Source: Gigaspora margarita | Lineage: Eukaryota; Glomeromycota; Glomeromycetes; Diversisporales; Gigasporaceae | Direction of reading: 5' to 3' | DNA length: 64,000 nt | Assembly: GCA_009809945.1 (NCBI GenBank) | Contig: WTPW01000999.1 | Coordinates: 22,628 to 86,627 of the forward strand | Shown: positions 11,211 to 24,054 of the stretch, piece by piece | Numbering within the stretch: position 1 is the first letter of the stretch | Layout: every line of letters starts with the position of its first letter | Program-made: the position numbers and the translations under genes | The notes under the pieces: generated by a model | What the model was told of the DNA's origin: nothing | Seen by the model: only the letters and a program-made list of their open reading frames with translations | Databases searched by the model: none

Positions 11211-13002
11211 ACTCATGAAACATAGTGTTCGTTAAAGTTATCTATTTATTTGTCTTTATTTAGGTAATTTTTCCCATTCAAAATATTTATTAGGCAAGTT
11301 ATTTAGTACATACGCTCCAGTTATTTAAAAAGAAGAGTTAAATTTATAATAAGAAATTTTTCTATCATTATATGAATAGAAATAAATGCTATATATAGAA
11401 TTTTTACGATTTTTATGCCATTAAAAGGAACAAAAGTTAGAAATTCTTTGTTTAACGATTTACTCTCGGAACATTTATTACTAAATGTAGTATTGTTAGA
11501 ATAGCATATTAATAGTCATTCTTCATGTGATGAGTCACCAGACTATAGAAAAAAGAAATATGTTGATGCATATTTTTGAAAAAACAAAGAGTTTCAGATT
11601 TGTATATAAAATTTTCCGCTGTAAAAAATATTCTTTGTAAGAATACACATGTTAGGTTTTTTTGAATCAACGTAATGTACTACATAACAAGTCTATATTT
11701 AAATTAATTTAATTGGAGCTGATTCATACTTTTAAATTCATAAGTATGTCATTCTTTCTATTATTAGAAAGTAATTTTTTGGTGATCCTTGGAATTTATA
11801 ATATTTTTTATATTTTTAAAATGGTAATATCAGATTCCAAGGATAATTTATATTTTGGTTTTGCGAGAGATCTTTTAAAGCACGAATAATTGTTGATCAT
11901 GCTGTGTTATAAATTATCTATAATTAAAATTGTAACGCCTCAACGAATTTTATAAAAATTTTGCAATCAAATTAAATTTAAATACCAAATATTATGTGAA
12001 TCTGAAAAGTAGTTTGTAACTTGCGTACATATGCACATATGACTTTATTTTTTTTGTTCATGTGAACTTTATGAAATGAAGCTTGGTAAAAAAAAACCCC
12101 CAACACATGTAAACTCAACTGAACCATAGAGGTGATTAATATTGGGTTAGATTAATGGGATAATGACTAAAAATGGTTACCACAGGACACCATGTGCAAG
12201 ACAAATTTAAAAACAAAGTATACACAAAAAAATTCAATCGATAACTTGAATTTATTATTTCCAATGGTTAGAAATCTTATGTTTTATTGCTCTAATGAAT
12301 AAACAATGGTATGATTCATGGATATATAATTATAATTAAATTATGTAAATTAATTCTAGAACATTGTACGCACTAATTATAAATTAAAAACTATTTATAT
12401 ATATTATAATTCAATATTTACTGTAAAAAAAATTAAAATAATTTATTTAATATTACTATAATTGTATAAATTACTCAATTTTGCAATCTTTATTTAAAAA
12501 TACTAATAAAAATAGTAATGCTTTGATATCAAAAATTAAGGAAAGATATTAATTCAATTAGACAATTGTTAAATAACGTTTTATTTAAAGTTTTAAATAA
12601 TAAAAATATCCTATTCTGCATATAAAATATTGAAAGACTTTATTAATGGAACGTATTGTCACGTGTATGACGATCAAATTAAGCTAAAATTAACTACAGA
12701 ACTATGCGTCAAATCAATTAATCATGTAACATTAGTATTGGGAGATTTCAAAGTTAACAAACAAATAACACATTGGGATTTTTCAATAGCATTGTTACTA
12801 TGTTGTATTATAAATCGAAAAAAATAAATTATTATCTCTAATTTTAATTTTGAAACCCCCTAATAATATCATTATTAGATTGATACTGTAGTCATGCAAC
12901 GTAATTATATTATGTAGGGATATAAATAAGAATTAAAGCGAGTTTTCTATCGAGATAGATTTCGTCATATCGCTTAGCTCTGTGACACATATTTATCTTA
13001 TA

Positions 13003-13343
13003 TGGGGTGTAGTCAATTAAAACAGCCCATTTTTACATATATCTTATTTTGAAATAATTGAGTTTAATCATTTGTTTTGATTTTCAGACTGATCCGGGAT
13101 TAATCAAATTTTACGATTTTGAATGGTTAAAGGCAACATGTGACTATCAGGCAATCTCATGATGTGCTAGTTCTACGTAGCCTCGTGTAATTTTTCTTTT
13201 ACATTATCTTGATTTTTTATTATGCATATCAACTTTCATTTATAATTGAAAAATGTCAATTATGTCAAAATTTATATGAATCTAATAAAAACCCATTTTT
13301 CAAAAAATTGTAAAAATGGGCTGTTTTAATTGACCACACCCCA
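13003..13343. mobile_element. Mariner-like MITE with TA duplication, private to copy A
   Basis: Inverted repeats of about 35 bp (left TGGGGTGTAGTCAATTAAAA, then CAGCCCATTTTTAC; right end is the complement with one or two differences). TA flanks both sides (13001-13002, 13344-13345). Copy B keeps the empty site, TTATCCTATATATTGCAC near 29171-29188. No transposase; non-autonomous Tc1/mariner type by its TA target. Confidence 0.88.
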
Positions 13344-14236
13344 TATATTGCATAAGATATATGCAAAATCATTTACACACTCTACCATTAATGTAATCGA
13401 ATGTACAGAACATTTAATCAGAGAAAATTCTTCACCCGCATACTTTTCCAGGTTTACCTATCGGCCCTTAAAGAACTCTATTCAAATCGTGAAACATGAA
13501 TTTGCCAAATTTGCTTCTGTTATTTGATTACATAATATTTACAAATTATTTTGAGCTAAAAAAGTCAATTACTGTTTCACGAATTTGAAAGCGTTTTATA
13601 TAATGGTCTCAAGTTCAAAAACAAGTGCAAGAACAAGAACAATTGCCCGCAATAGATAAAAAAAAAATTATAAGATTAATAAAAAATAATTAATATATTA
13701 GCAAATATGGTTGATTCCATTGTTCGTAAATTTTTGGTCAGAATTTTTGCCGCCAGATTATTTGATTATCTGATAATCACTAATTTTCTCAGCGATTCTT
13801 GTAGTTCGTAGTTTATGTCGATCTACCAACAATAAAATCATGTTTATATCCAAAATGTGCTTATTTAACATTTTTTATTAGTTGTATAAACTAGAGTTGT
13901 ATAAAATTTCGAAACTGAAACCGAAACCCTAAACCTTTTCCGAAACTCTAATACTATACTGAAAGGCTTAGGAATTTAATTTTATTAACATTCTAATTTG
14001 AAAGTTTCAAAAGGTTTTGAGTTTTGGGTCACAACTCTAGTACAAACCGTGATCAAAATGTTAAGACTAATATATTGATGAGCAAGTTATGAACAAGAAT
14101 GTCATCACAATTCATTAACAATTCTCTTCTGCTATTAAGCAACCTAGCAGCAGTTTCGAAGCTTTCTTTTAACTTTTTTTTTTTTTTTTTTGCGTTTGTT
14201 TCATTATGTGTTTAAAAACTAGGTTGTCGTCCTGGC

Positions 14237-14960
14237 TAGTGCTCCGAACGGGTCGGGTCGGGTCGGGTTGAAAACTTTTGGGTTAGTACTTCAACCCGAC
14301 CCGACCCGAATTTTTAAAGCCAACATGCTAGTTTTTTAAAAAAAAAAATTGGGTGACCTTAGGTGTGAATATAAAAAAAAATTGCATGACCTTGAATGTG
14401 AACATAAAAAAAAAAAAAAAAAAATTGCATGAACTTAGGTAAGAAATATAACAAAAAAAAAAATTGCGTGAACATAAAAAAAAAAAAAAAATTATTATCG
14501 CATAATTCCTGATAGACCAATTATTTTGTTTGATTTTACATTAAACAAAACAAATAGCGGCCGGGTTAAGATTAGGATTAGCATTTGGTAGATGCAATAA
14601 CTAGAAGACACTCTAACCCAAAAATTCGCAAGGAATTTTTTTTGCTAAAAAAAAAGTGTAGTTTCATAGGCAAAATTGTAAGTTAGAAACGATTTTTTAA
14701 AAAAAGTTGTTTCATTTCGATTTTGCATTACAGCTGATCCTGCATCCCGATTGGTCGATCAGGGTGACAATGCGATAAATGATAACTGCTATTCTAAAGA
14801 AAAAAAAAGACTAATCTATATAAAAAATTCGGGTCAGGTCGGGTTAATTCACAACCCGAACCCGACCCGAAACTTTCGGGTCAAAATTTTCTAACCCGAA
14901 CCTGACCTGACCCGAAATTTCGGGCAGGTTCGGGTTGACCCGACCCGATTCAGAGCACTA
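14237..14960. mobile_element. hAT-like non-autonomous element with GGGTCG arrays
   Basis: A perfect 8-bp duplication GTCCTGGC lies at 14229-14236 and 14961-14968. Ends TAGTGCTCCGAA / TTCAGAGCACTA are inverted. Subterminal arrays of CGGGTCGGGTC (left) and ACCCGACCCG (right) are much more GC-rich than the surroundings; the core is poly-A and AT-rich. An 8-bp duplication with TAGTG-type ends fits hAT. Confidence 0.85.
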
Positions 14961-15131
14961 GTCCTGGCGGGCCAACCCTTGCCAATGACTGTTCACACTG
15001 TCCATTAATATTGGCTTAATAACCAACAATACTAATTATATTTGTCATCTTTCATTACTGATCGGATTATTGATAGGCAAAATTACTTCTTATTCATGGG
15101 TAGCAGGCAAAAGCTGCCTTGATACTTACTG

Positions 15132-15258
15132 TAATGTGCCATATAAAAGATCTCCCCATATATCAGACCTACCCATGTTTTTTACTAATTATTTTCTTTT
15201 TTTACTAATTAATTTTTTTAGTGAAATGTAACAGATCCGTCGTTTATATGGCACATTA
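15132..15258. mobile_element. Small palindromic MITE, private to copy A
   Basis: TAATGTGCCATATAAA at the left is matched by TTTATATGGCACATTA at the right; 127 bp. Copy B reads straight through the site (GATACTTACTTATCAAGCAG near 30015). GATACT occurs on both flanks, so a target duplication of 8-10 bp is possible but imperfect. Confidence 0.7.
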
Positions 15259-16880
15259 TGATACTATAAAGCAGCTATTATAACAGTAAATCATGATAGA
15301 AGTCAAGACTGTTAATTCATTACAATAGAAAATAAGGTTTGTAACAAAATTTTTAACAATAGAAATCATGCCTGTTAATTCTGATACATACTAACAACTA
15401 CATGCTGTGTCATTGCAATAGCTTGTATGGTGAATCATGACAGAAATCATAATGCAATTTCAATATAAACTGACACAGCTACGTGCTATTAAAATTATCA
15501 TTACTTCTACAATGAGTTACTACAAAAAAATTCTGTTACAGACTTTACTCACTAATGCAGTTCACCAATGCAAAAAAAAAAGTGTCTTTGAACAAAATAT
15601 TTGTTGGCTAAATAATGAGCTATTACTGAACGATTTATTTAAAAAAAGCTAAGAAAATGCACCCAAAAAATTTTTGAAATTTTTATATTAAAAATAATTA
15701 AGATTTCCAGCTTCAGCCACAACAATGATTAATATGGATTTGTCATATTCTAGTTTATGAATCTCAAGGCCGAAGCTTATTAGATGTGAATATTGTATAG
15801 GCAAAGGTTTATTTAATTACATTCTATAGAAGTTACTTCAAACCAGTTTATATAATGCAATTGGGCTGTAACTAATGAAGTAAAATGTTTTTTGTGTTGC
15901 ACAAATATAATTTTTTTTATTACTATCGTCATATAGGTTTAAATTATCTGTATAAAAAAAAATCTGTATAATGATACGTTCTGAAATTGTTATTATAATA
16001 TGCAATAGCAAAAAAATTAATATAAAAATTTGGCAAAAAATTATCAATTGCATATGTATTACGCACTGTGAATGTTTGTTTACCGAACTTGAAAATTTAG
16101 CATTGATTTAAAACTCAATTTGTACGACAACCAGTTTCATTCACAGTCATATCACTTATTTTTTCCTGTTAAGGGAACTATGTAAGTTATAAATAAAAAT
16201 ATTAAATAAAGTAACTTACTATTTATTATCTAATATCATTTGAATAGTCTTAGTAAGACGATTTGGATAATATTGAAGTCTTAAGAAATGTTTAAAAAGC
16301 TAACTTGCAGGTATTCTCTTTGTGTCACTCATATTTGAACATTAAAAAATAATTATTTAATAATATAAATTTTTATACTCTACAATCATTCTAGTATAAT
16401 ATTTTGAATATGTTAAAATTAGTAAAACTAAAACATAAGAAAACTGTTTTCTAGCTCACTGGGACCATCAAAAAAACCATTAACATCGGTAGGTGATAAT
16501 TGATTTCATTCTTTTTTTATTTTATTTATATCAAAGATGAGTTGATCCAAATTTAAATAAATGCATTTCAAACATCAGTAATAAAGACTGAAACAGATAA
16601 ATAAATAATATTGTAAAAAGTGTATTGTCATTAAATTTTGTCTTTTTAATAAATTTACCAAAAATCAACTTTTAAAGTTTGTTTTAAAAAATTGGATCAT
16701 AATAGTAAGGTTATGGAACTTTAATTTTTGTTTTTCATAACATGTAACTTTAAATAGACCCAGTTGTTAGTCCTTTTTTTAATTCTCATATATTAAGTCT
16801 AAAATTTATGCAAAAATTTTTTTGATACATTTGCTATTAAAACGCAAAAATTTTTTGCAATTACTTTCATAAATCCTGAA

Positions 16881-17219
16881 TAGTGATTTGAAACGAAAAC
16901 AATTTCCTTAATCAGTTAACTGAGCAGAAATATTTGGTTTCAATCGATTGCAACCATTTAAAGCTATTTTATACTTTACTTTCTGAAATTCTCAGACCCT
17001 TACTCAAATTTTTGTTTACACCTTGCTCATCTTTTATGTTCATTCATTTTTTTCAAAACTTTTTGGAACCTTTGCTCATTCATGATGTTATATAATCGGT
17101 TACCAATTCTCAACCAGTTGTATGGGTCAGCCGATTAAGAATTTACTCAGTCAGTTACCCAAAACCTATTCGGTCCAGGTTAGGTTAACCGATTAAAGCC
17201 CAACCGATTTAGATCACTA
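16881..17219. mobile_element. hAT-like MITE with AACCGATT words, private to copy A
   Basis: Ends TAGTGATTTGAAACG and (complement) TAGTGATCTAAATCGG. AATCGGTTA / TAACCGATT words repeat in both orientations in the right half. Copy B lacks the segment (near 32055-32070). Flanks share only CCTGA, so the 8-bp duplication is decayed. Confidence 0.65.
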
Positions 17220-17249
17220 CACCTGATGAAAAATTAAATGATATTTGCA

Positions 17250-18120
17250 ATTTCAGCATGATCGGTATGCACATTTTTATATTATATGTATATTTGTCCC
17301 ACAGATAATTTTTATCATTATAATGTTGCCACATTAAACATTATTATGATATTTGCCCAACATGTATGGTGTACTTAATTTGTATAAAAATTAACGGAAA
17401 ATGCAGATTATCAACTAACAAATCTTGTCAATAAATATAAAAAGGTGCCAAATATAAATTAGACTTTGTAATAAACATATAGTTACTAATATTAAAAGTT
17501 AGATATAATTAAGAGTTTGTCGACTGGTTTAAATATGTAACTCAGGATTCAAAAAAAAATTTATAATATCTGTCGAAATGTTGTTATAAAGTTTTAAATA
17601 CATTTATATCTTAGAAAGTGCTTGAAAATCAACTTATACGAGGTCTGCTAATACCTAAGAGTTTAGCAATCTTCATATTGATACATTTTCTGATTTTTCA
17701 ATTATTTGTCAGCGAGGATGCTTTGAAAGTATTGTATTTCTATAGATATGCGTCTGTATCTAGCCTAAATTAGTCACCTGATCTAAAATTACACATAGAT
17801 CAATATATTAATTGAATCTGCTGGAAAGTTTTTCGTCAGGCGTCCAATGATTTATGAATAGTTGTAAAATTTCCTAATTTTGACCTGACCATGTTATGAA
17901 AATCAATTAATTTAGTCTAATGTTGATAGTAGATAAAAATTTTATATCTATATGGATTTTTAGCAATCAATTTGGGATTTTTCTGAGTCACGCATTGGTG
18001 TTTTTTAATGATTATATAAACTAGCACAAATTATAATTTCGTCACATGCTCAAGGAACAACATGCAATTAACGAAACAAAAACTTGTCATAATTATAAAT
18101 TACATGTAATAAAATTAATA
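17250..18120. repeat. Repeat R2, copy A
   Basis: Relative of R1 (TTGTCCCACAGATAATTTTT, AAAAGTTAGATATAATTAAG, TTTGTCGACTGG). Closest to R2-B at 32120-32900 in order and flanks. Confidence 0.6.
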
Positions 18121-18558
18121 TTAAAATTTTAACTTAGCTTTTTGTAAAGTCGACTGTATAATTTGAAAACCCTATTGATTGCATACTGTATAACCTCTCA
18201 AAACTGGCATGCATGGTGGACTGGTCTTGAGGGGTTATCAGATTTGAAACCATTGTATAAACTATTAGATTTACACAACATAAACAGACTAATTTTTATC
18301 AGACTTGGCAGGATCTGTTTAAAGAGGTTACACTATATATCAGTTTAATTTTATTAGTTCCAGTTAATAAAGCATCATATTCATAACATTTGTTTCTTAG
18401 AACGACCTATTTATGCTATGTATTTTAAATAATTTATAGCCTATTAACAAAATTATTTAAACTATAAATAGATAATAAGAAATAAAAGAATAACATTTAG
18501 TTGAATAAAAATTTGTGCCTATTAGCAACTTCAAGTGAAATTTCAAAAACACAAAGTT

Positions 18559-20727
18559 TTAATTATGGAATGATGGAATAAAGCTATTATCAGAGAATAA
18601 AATCATCATATAAAAAGAAAATATTATTATTATATGCGTTATCTGTAAGATTATTGTTTTCAATAGTGTATCCGGTATCGATGTATGCTTGATAAGAAAA
18701 TGGGCCAACTTGTTGAAAAGCATTGGTGATTTTTTTTTCATAAGAGTCCGAATAAAGAGCAACATCATCAATATTATCTGATTGTTGTTGAGGATGTCCA
18801 GATCAGTGTTGAAATCTTATTTTCTTATATTCTCATGAGAACATCACTTTTAATTTGAGAACATTTACAAAATTTAAGATGTTCTCTATAAATTTTTTTT
18901 GAGAACATTAAGTTTGAAAAATATGTTCTCTATATAAATATATAAAGTAATAAAAAATTATTTTATTAATATAATAGTTTAAAAATTAAGTTCATAAATA
19001 TTTAATTGTTAGTTGTTAAAATAGAAGACAATTTAGTGTTTTTGAATTACAGAAAGATTTTGGGTAATATAATTTATTGGGTTATCCATGTGTAATATAG
19101 TTGCATAGCTACATTATTCTACAGTACTAGATAGCAAAATGCATCCACTTTTATTAATTAAACTTTAAATCATTATAAATTTTTTAAAACAAGTTAAATC
19201 AAAAAACCCTTTGACAAATTGATAGATTTTTTTGCTAAACTACATTTCTGTCAAAGGATTTTTTATTACTTTTTGTTTTAAAGAAGTTATTAAAGTAAAA
19301 GTTTGTAATGATTTTAAAAATCAGCATTTAATATAAAAAAAAAAGAAGAAAATATATATTTAATTAATCAATTAGAATCAATTGCATCAAAATTAGCCAA
19401 TCTGAATTGATATTTAAGGATCAAAAATTTGTGCTCTATATAAATAAAGTGGATGTCATATGCTGTCCAGTATTTCAAACTATGATATTTCAGTACATAT
19501 AATATTATTATATTGAATACCAATTAAATCAATATTTAATATAAGTTTTCAGAGAGCTAAACTTACGATGATGATAACATAAATTTTTTACAAGAAAATA
19601 ACTTAGCTAATCATTAGTTATTATAATTTATACTTTAGTGCTATATTTTAAAATTTATATTAAAAATCTTTTGAATTTATAAATTCACTAAATTCACTAT
19701 AGTGAAGAAGAATAACATATTTATTTATTTATTTAAATATTTAAGAGGCTTATCTAAAAACTAAATATACAAGCTGGATTAAACCAATAATATCCCCAAC
19801 ATTATATAAAAGTCAAAAATATTAAATTGTTTTTTTTTTAAAAAAAAAATATGAACTATAGTTTTATTTTTTAAATAATTTAGCTTTGTTTACAAATTTT
19901 AGTTAAATAAATTATATTCTTTATTATTTTACTATTAATAATTTTTTAAATATATTAATTAAAAATGAAAATTAAAAAATAATAAAAGAAGTTTAAGGTA
20001 TAAGTTAAGAAAGAAAATAAGAGAAAGAAAATAATTGCAAAAAGAAAAAGTGAGTGTAAAAAAGAGAGTGAGAGAGAAAAAGGGAGTGAGAAAGAGAGAG
20101 TGAGAAAGAGAAGAAGAGGGAGAGAGAGAAAATTTTTTTTATTTGAGAATATAAAAAAATTTTTGAGAACATTAAATTAAATAAATATGTTCTCATGAGA
20201 GCATAAATTTCAAAACAGATTTCCAACACTGGTTCAGATAGAGATAGAATCGATTCATGATCCTGCACGGGATTAGGGTGCATAGAACCTAGCATAGAAT
20301 TCCATTATTTTCAAAATTGTTGAAAATATAGAACTGTTCTGGGTCATATAAGTTAGTAACATCATCAACAATAACTGGTTGTTGTTGGGGACATCCAGAT
20401 AGAGAGAGGGTCGATGCATGATCTTGAACAGGGTTAGGGATTACGGAAGATAGCATAGACATTCTAACAAATCGTTTTCAAAACCATTAGGAACATAAAC
20501 CTGTACTGAGTATTTACTATCTGTCTTCGGCCCGTGTTTTTTACCCGAATCAATAAAAGTACATTCAAGATTATGTAGTGTGCAACGTTTACACATTGCA
20601 TTTCCAGAGCATTTGCATGTTTTTGCTGGCAATTTGTACATGCTCTGGTCACATAAAAGCCTCGTCGCTGTCGTTATCATTGTTGCTGTTGTTGTTTTTG
20701 TTGTTGTTGTTGACGTGGATAAGACAT
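18559..20727 (-). pseudogene. Zn2Cys6 zinc-cluster gene, copy A, split by a hAT-like element
   Basis: Minus strand, ATG at 20727-20725, stop at 18561-18559. The N-terminus is Gln-rich (MSYPRQQQQQKQQQQQ), then comes TRACTNCQQKHA and, in another frame, CKCSGNAMCKRCTLHNLEC..DSGKK: the CX2CX6CX5CX2CX6C pattern of fungal binuclear zinc clusters, which bind DNA as transcription factors in the nucleus. Three faults are seen: adjacent TGA-TAA codons right after the Gln tract, a one-base loss within the cluster relative to copy B, and a 1428-bp element (18804-20231) in the C-terminal half. A and B share the Gln tract, cluster, basic GKK.GPK segment and tail. A pseudogene. Confidence 0.8.
18804..20231. 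mobile_element. hAT-like non-autonomous element inside zinc-cluster copy A
   Basis: Inverted ends of about 60 bp: left CAGTGTTGAAATCTTATTTT, right (complement) CAGTGTTGGAAATCTGTTTT; both continue to TCTCATGAGAACAT. Flanking octamers GTCCAGAT (18796-18803) and GTTCAGAT (20232-20239) differ at one base. Copy B holds a single CCAGAT at the matching place. Internally AT-rich with a GA-rich microsatellite (20040-20130). No transposase. Confidence 0.85.
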
Positions 20728-21009
20728 AATTGATCAATGGTGTAGTTAATTAATAATGATAAGTATTTTAATAGACACGGATGCTGGCGACAACAGAAAA
20801 CTTTGTAGATTTAATCAAAAGGTATGGGCAAAGAAAGCTATATTCAATACATAAAACTTTATGTATTATTTAATAAAAAAAAAGGAACAAAGTACAGATA
20901 TTTATATTTGAACTTTGAATTCAATGATATGTAATCGCAACTTTTAATATGAATAAATGTTTTTTTTATTTATACAATATAAATTATATGTGATACGTAT
21001 CACATTTTT

Positions 21010-21900
21010 GGCGATAAACAAATCATAATTACTAATGTTAACAGCATTGTTAACTGTGTTTATGTAGATCAGTTTCATTAAAGTATAAAAAGACCTGATG
21101 TTATGAACACGTTTTTTTTTTTAAAAATAAAAATTTGGTTACTACTTAGTATATATGTTTATTAGTACAATATGCTAAATAACACAAAATTAAGCTCACA
21201 CACAAAATTAAGCATAAATAGGTCACATTTCCCACAACTGGGCAATGTCATTTCATGATTGTTAGACGTGATCCAGATAATAGTAGTGACTGTATCTAAG
21301 TAAAAATTGTTGTGTATAGCTCTATGATTATAGACATATCCGGATATTTAGAGATTTTCTCAACGGGCACAATCTCCATCGTATCGAACATAAAAAAAAA
21401 ATTTATATGAAACTAGCATTTTGCCCTGACTGTATTAAAATTATCATGTTATTGTAAAAAAAACTTGTTACAAAACTTATATTACTATATTTAGTAATTC
21501 TAGTTACTATAAAAATATATTAAAAAATAGCAAATCACAATAATTAAAAAATCTGAAATTTACTAAAATTTTGATTATTTTAAAAAGTATTGCATAGAAT
21601 TTTATAAACTTTTTTTATTAAAAGATATAGATTTAATAAATTTATATTTTTATTTTTAGCTTAATATCTTATAAATTTAGCTCTATATAAATTTTTTAAA
21701 AATGTCCACAATATTATGGTAGGCTACTGTATATTAAAGATTAATTAAATATATAAATAGATTTGGATTCAAAAAAGTTATTAAAATTAAAATCTTTACA
21801 GCTGTTTCATAAAACTCCGTGACACCTGACAAAGTTTGCCGAATGATTTTTAACTGATTTGATTAAGTTATTGACTTTGGTATGATCGGTATATAAAAAG
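21010..21900. other. Spacer between the two duplicated copies
   Basis: AT-rich, not shared by the two copies as far as I can match. No gene, repeat or element ends recognised. Confidence 0.5.
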
Positions 21901-21924
21901 TAATATATTTTTATATTACATGCA

Positions 21925-22480
21925 ATATTTGTTCTACAGATAATTTATCATTATATATTCAATGTTATTAAATTTCGATCGAAGTCATGTACAAGATGTT
22001 TAATGTATTTAATGAAAAGATATTTCTCTCAACCACTAAATTCTAACAAGAAATATAAAGAAATGCCAGATATAAATTAAACTTTATAAAAACATATTAC
22101 ACGAATATATGTAAATATTAAAAGTTAGATATAATTAAGAATTTGTCAACTGATTTAAAAATGTAATTTGAGATTCCAAAAAAAAACAAGATTATATAAA
22201 TATTTATCGAAATTACCTACCAATAAAGTATCATATTTCTGTATTAATCAGAAATATGCATACAAGACAGTAAAATACATATTTATATTAGTTGCATGAT
22301 CTTAAATTATTATTGTATCTATTATGCCGAAATCACATACTTACAGTAATCGAATCAACAAAAATCATTCAGCTAATTTATTTTTCAGATGTCCAGAATT
22401 TATGCAAACAGCAGTAATTTTATAGGTCTATCCGTTACAAAATTTAAAAAGCCTAATTTAAAATAAAGGACACATTATCA
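21925..22480. repeat. Repeat R1, copy B
   Basis: TTGTTCTACAGATAATTTAT at the start; AAAAGTTAGATATAATTAAG and TTTGTCAACTG near 22120-22152. Matches R1-A closely, including GCCGAAATCACATACTTACA. Confidence 0.65.
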
Positions 22481-22559
22481 ATTAATTAGACTATTAAAAA
22501 AAAAAAAAAAAAATGAATCGTAAATTATTTAATGCGTTTATTCATCTGATATTGAATAT

Positions 22560-23350
22560 AAAAGACAATGAGGATATAGTATTACGAATGGTTGGGAGAG
22601 CAATGTGCACGATTGCACAGTTTAGCTCCAGTCGCAACTTGAGTTAGTTTATTATTAAAGGGCAGTTTCGTTTTAATTCGTATTCAAGAGATAGTTGAAG
22701 ACTGAGATTAACTTTATTAAGGCCAGACCAATTTAATTCGGTGGTTTACATTACACCCCCCTCCTCAGAGCTCCCCTCTCCCTCATAGTAAAAAAAAAAT
22801 TAGATAGATAAACATAGGACTAAGGAATTTTCAGAAAATTTTTATATAGTCCCAGAAAAAATCAGAAAAAAATTTTTTTTTCCAAAAAAATTTTTTTAAA
22901 ATTTTACTATATGAATCACCCCTCCCCCCTCTTTTGTGAGAAGGATGTAATGTAAACCACTGAATTAAATTGGTCTGCCCTAAGGCGAAATGGAGGTCCT
23001 TAAAACATTTTAATTTACTATAAACTACTGTGTGCTACACTTTCCGTAATTCCTTGTACCCCAAGGCTGCAAAGAATTCGTGCTCACAGGCCACGAGCAT
23101 TAATGCTCCCAAAATAAACAAAGCCTCCTGCGTCATCCCTACCCAAGATAACTATGACTTACGGCGAACCAATACCAAGGGCCAATAATTACTAGTTTAT
23201 CAACAATTTATGGACAACAATAACCTGTGCTTCTGCCCATTGCATACAAACAACAAATATTACCTCCAAGCCTCCGCTGCAACTAATTGTCTTATAATTT
23301 CAGATGGCTTGAGTCACTGAAGTCTTCTGGTGTTACCAATTTGCATTAAC
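22560..23350. mobile_element. Unclassified insertion private to copy B
   Basis: Copy A joins GAATACAGAGTGGCTGCAG directly; copy B has about 790 extra bases there. The segment is more GC-balanced than its surroundings (for example 23040-23330) and holds the MITE at 22721-22980. TATTACGAATGG near the left and TGGTGTTACCA near the right could be ends of an old solo LTR, but no matching duplication is visible. Confidence 0.4.
22721..22980. mobile_element. PIF/Harbinger-like MITE with TAA duplication
   Basis: Inverted ends GGCCAGACCAATTTAATTCG / (complement) GGGCAGACCAATTTAATTCA continue for about 38 bp to GGTTTACATTACA. TAA flanks both sides (22718-22720, 22981-22983). The TWA target and GG-start fit PIF/Harbinger. 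Nested in the 22560-23350 insertion. Non-coding, with C-rich tracts near both ends. Confidence 0.8.
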
Positions 23351-24054
23351 CATAATTGGCTGCAGATCAGATCTATGTTACATTAAACACAACATAATAT
23401 CGCCATATAAACCATTCCCAAAAGACACTTCTTAGTCTTTTCTTTGTGCTTAAATTTAGTTTCAATTAATCTGAGATTTTAAGTTTGTTACATATGTACG
23501 TACGTAAGTGATACGTAAGATATATATGTTAGAACAGAATGGTTAAGCTGCAGATACAATTTCTTTAAAATTTAAAGTATAAATCAAAATTTAATATGGA
23601 AAGTAACGGGTAAATTAAATTCGTTATAAAGTTCCCGAAGGCCCCTACAAAATATAAAAACAAAAAATCAGTAAAAATGGATACCTAAAAAAAAATATAT
23701 TTTATGATATAAATTTCTGAAAAATTTTTTCAGTGATTTTAATGGTGTATAAAATTATGCTTCGGGGCAAGTATAATCAAATACATCAAGCAATTAATAG
23801 CAGTTTATGAAATTTCCATCATTTAATCATATTTTCACATTATATTTAAAGAGAAGTAAAGTTTATTGCGCGAATTTAAAATTGACTGTATCGTAAAGCG
23901 TTTATGGATCGATAATAATATGCATACATAATGAAATTTATTATGTTTTCAAAGAACTATCACAATAATTGTAATATTAAAACTATTCTTTTGTTTTTAA
24001 TTTACATTTTAAAATTCATCAATAAACAGAAGATTTTGATGAGATGTATTAGCA

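Larger units (their letters stand above)
9190..21010. repeat. Segmental duplication, copy A (about 11.8 kb)
   Basis: Landmarks recur in the same order and orientation in copy B (21900-38300): GCTGCAGATCAGATCT at 9849/23359, AATTATGCTTCGG near 10205/23754, CAGATCATTGTACAAATTAA near 11171/24676, ATCCTTGGAATTTA near 11785/25287, CAGCTTCAGCCACAAC near 15708/30458, the zinc-cluster gene at 18559-20727/37228-37968 and AACAGAAAACTTTGTA near 20792/38035. Divergence is substantial (many substitutions and small indels), so the event is not recent. Insertions private to A include those at 13003, 14237, 15132, 16881 and 18804. Confidence 0.9.

Noticed and set aside
12630-12827. 65-codon plus-strand frame private to copy A
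   Set aside because: No family resemblance; it lies in a segment (about 12610-12990) absent from B that may be a loss from B or an insertion in A, and I could not find its ends.
9190-18120. R1 and R2 as the two LTRs of one element
   Set aside because: The ends lack a clear TG..CA and target duplication, the bodies show no element genes, and R1/R2 differ far more than the two copies of either one. Treated as plain repeats.
20005-20295. 96-codon frame rich in Ser/Leu/Phe
   Set aside because: It is the translation of a GA-rich microsatellite inside the hAT-like element.
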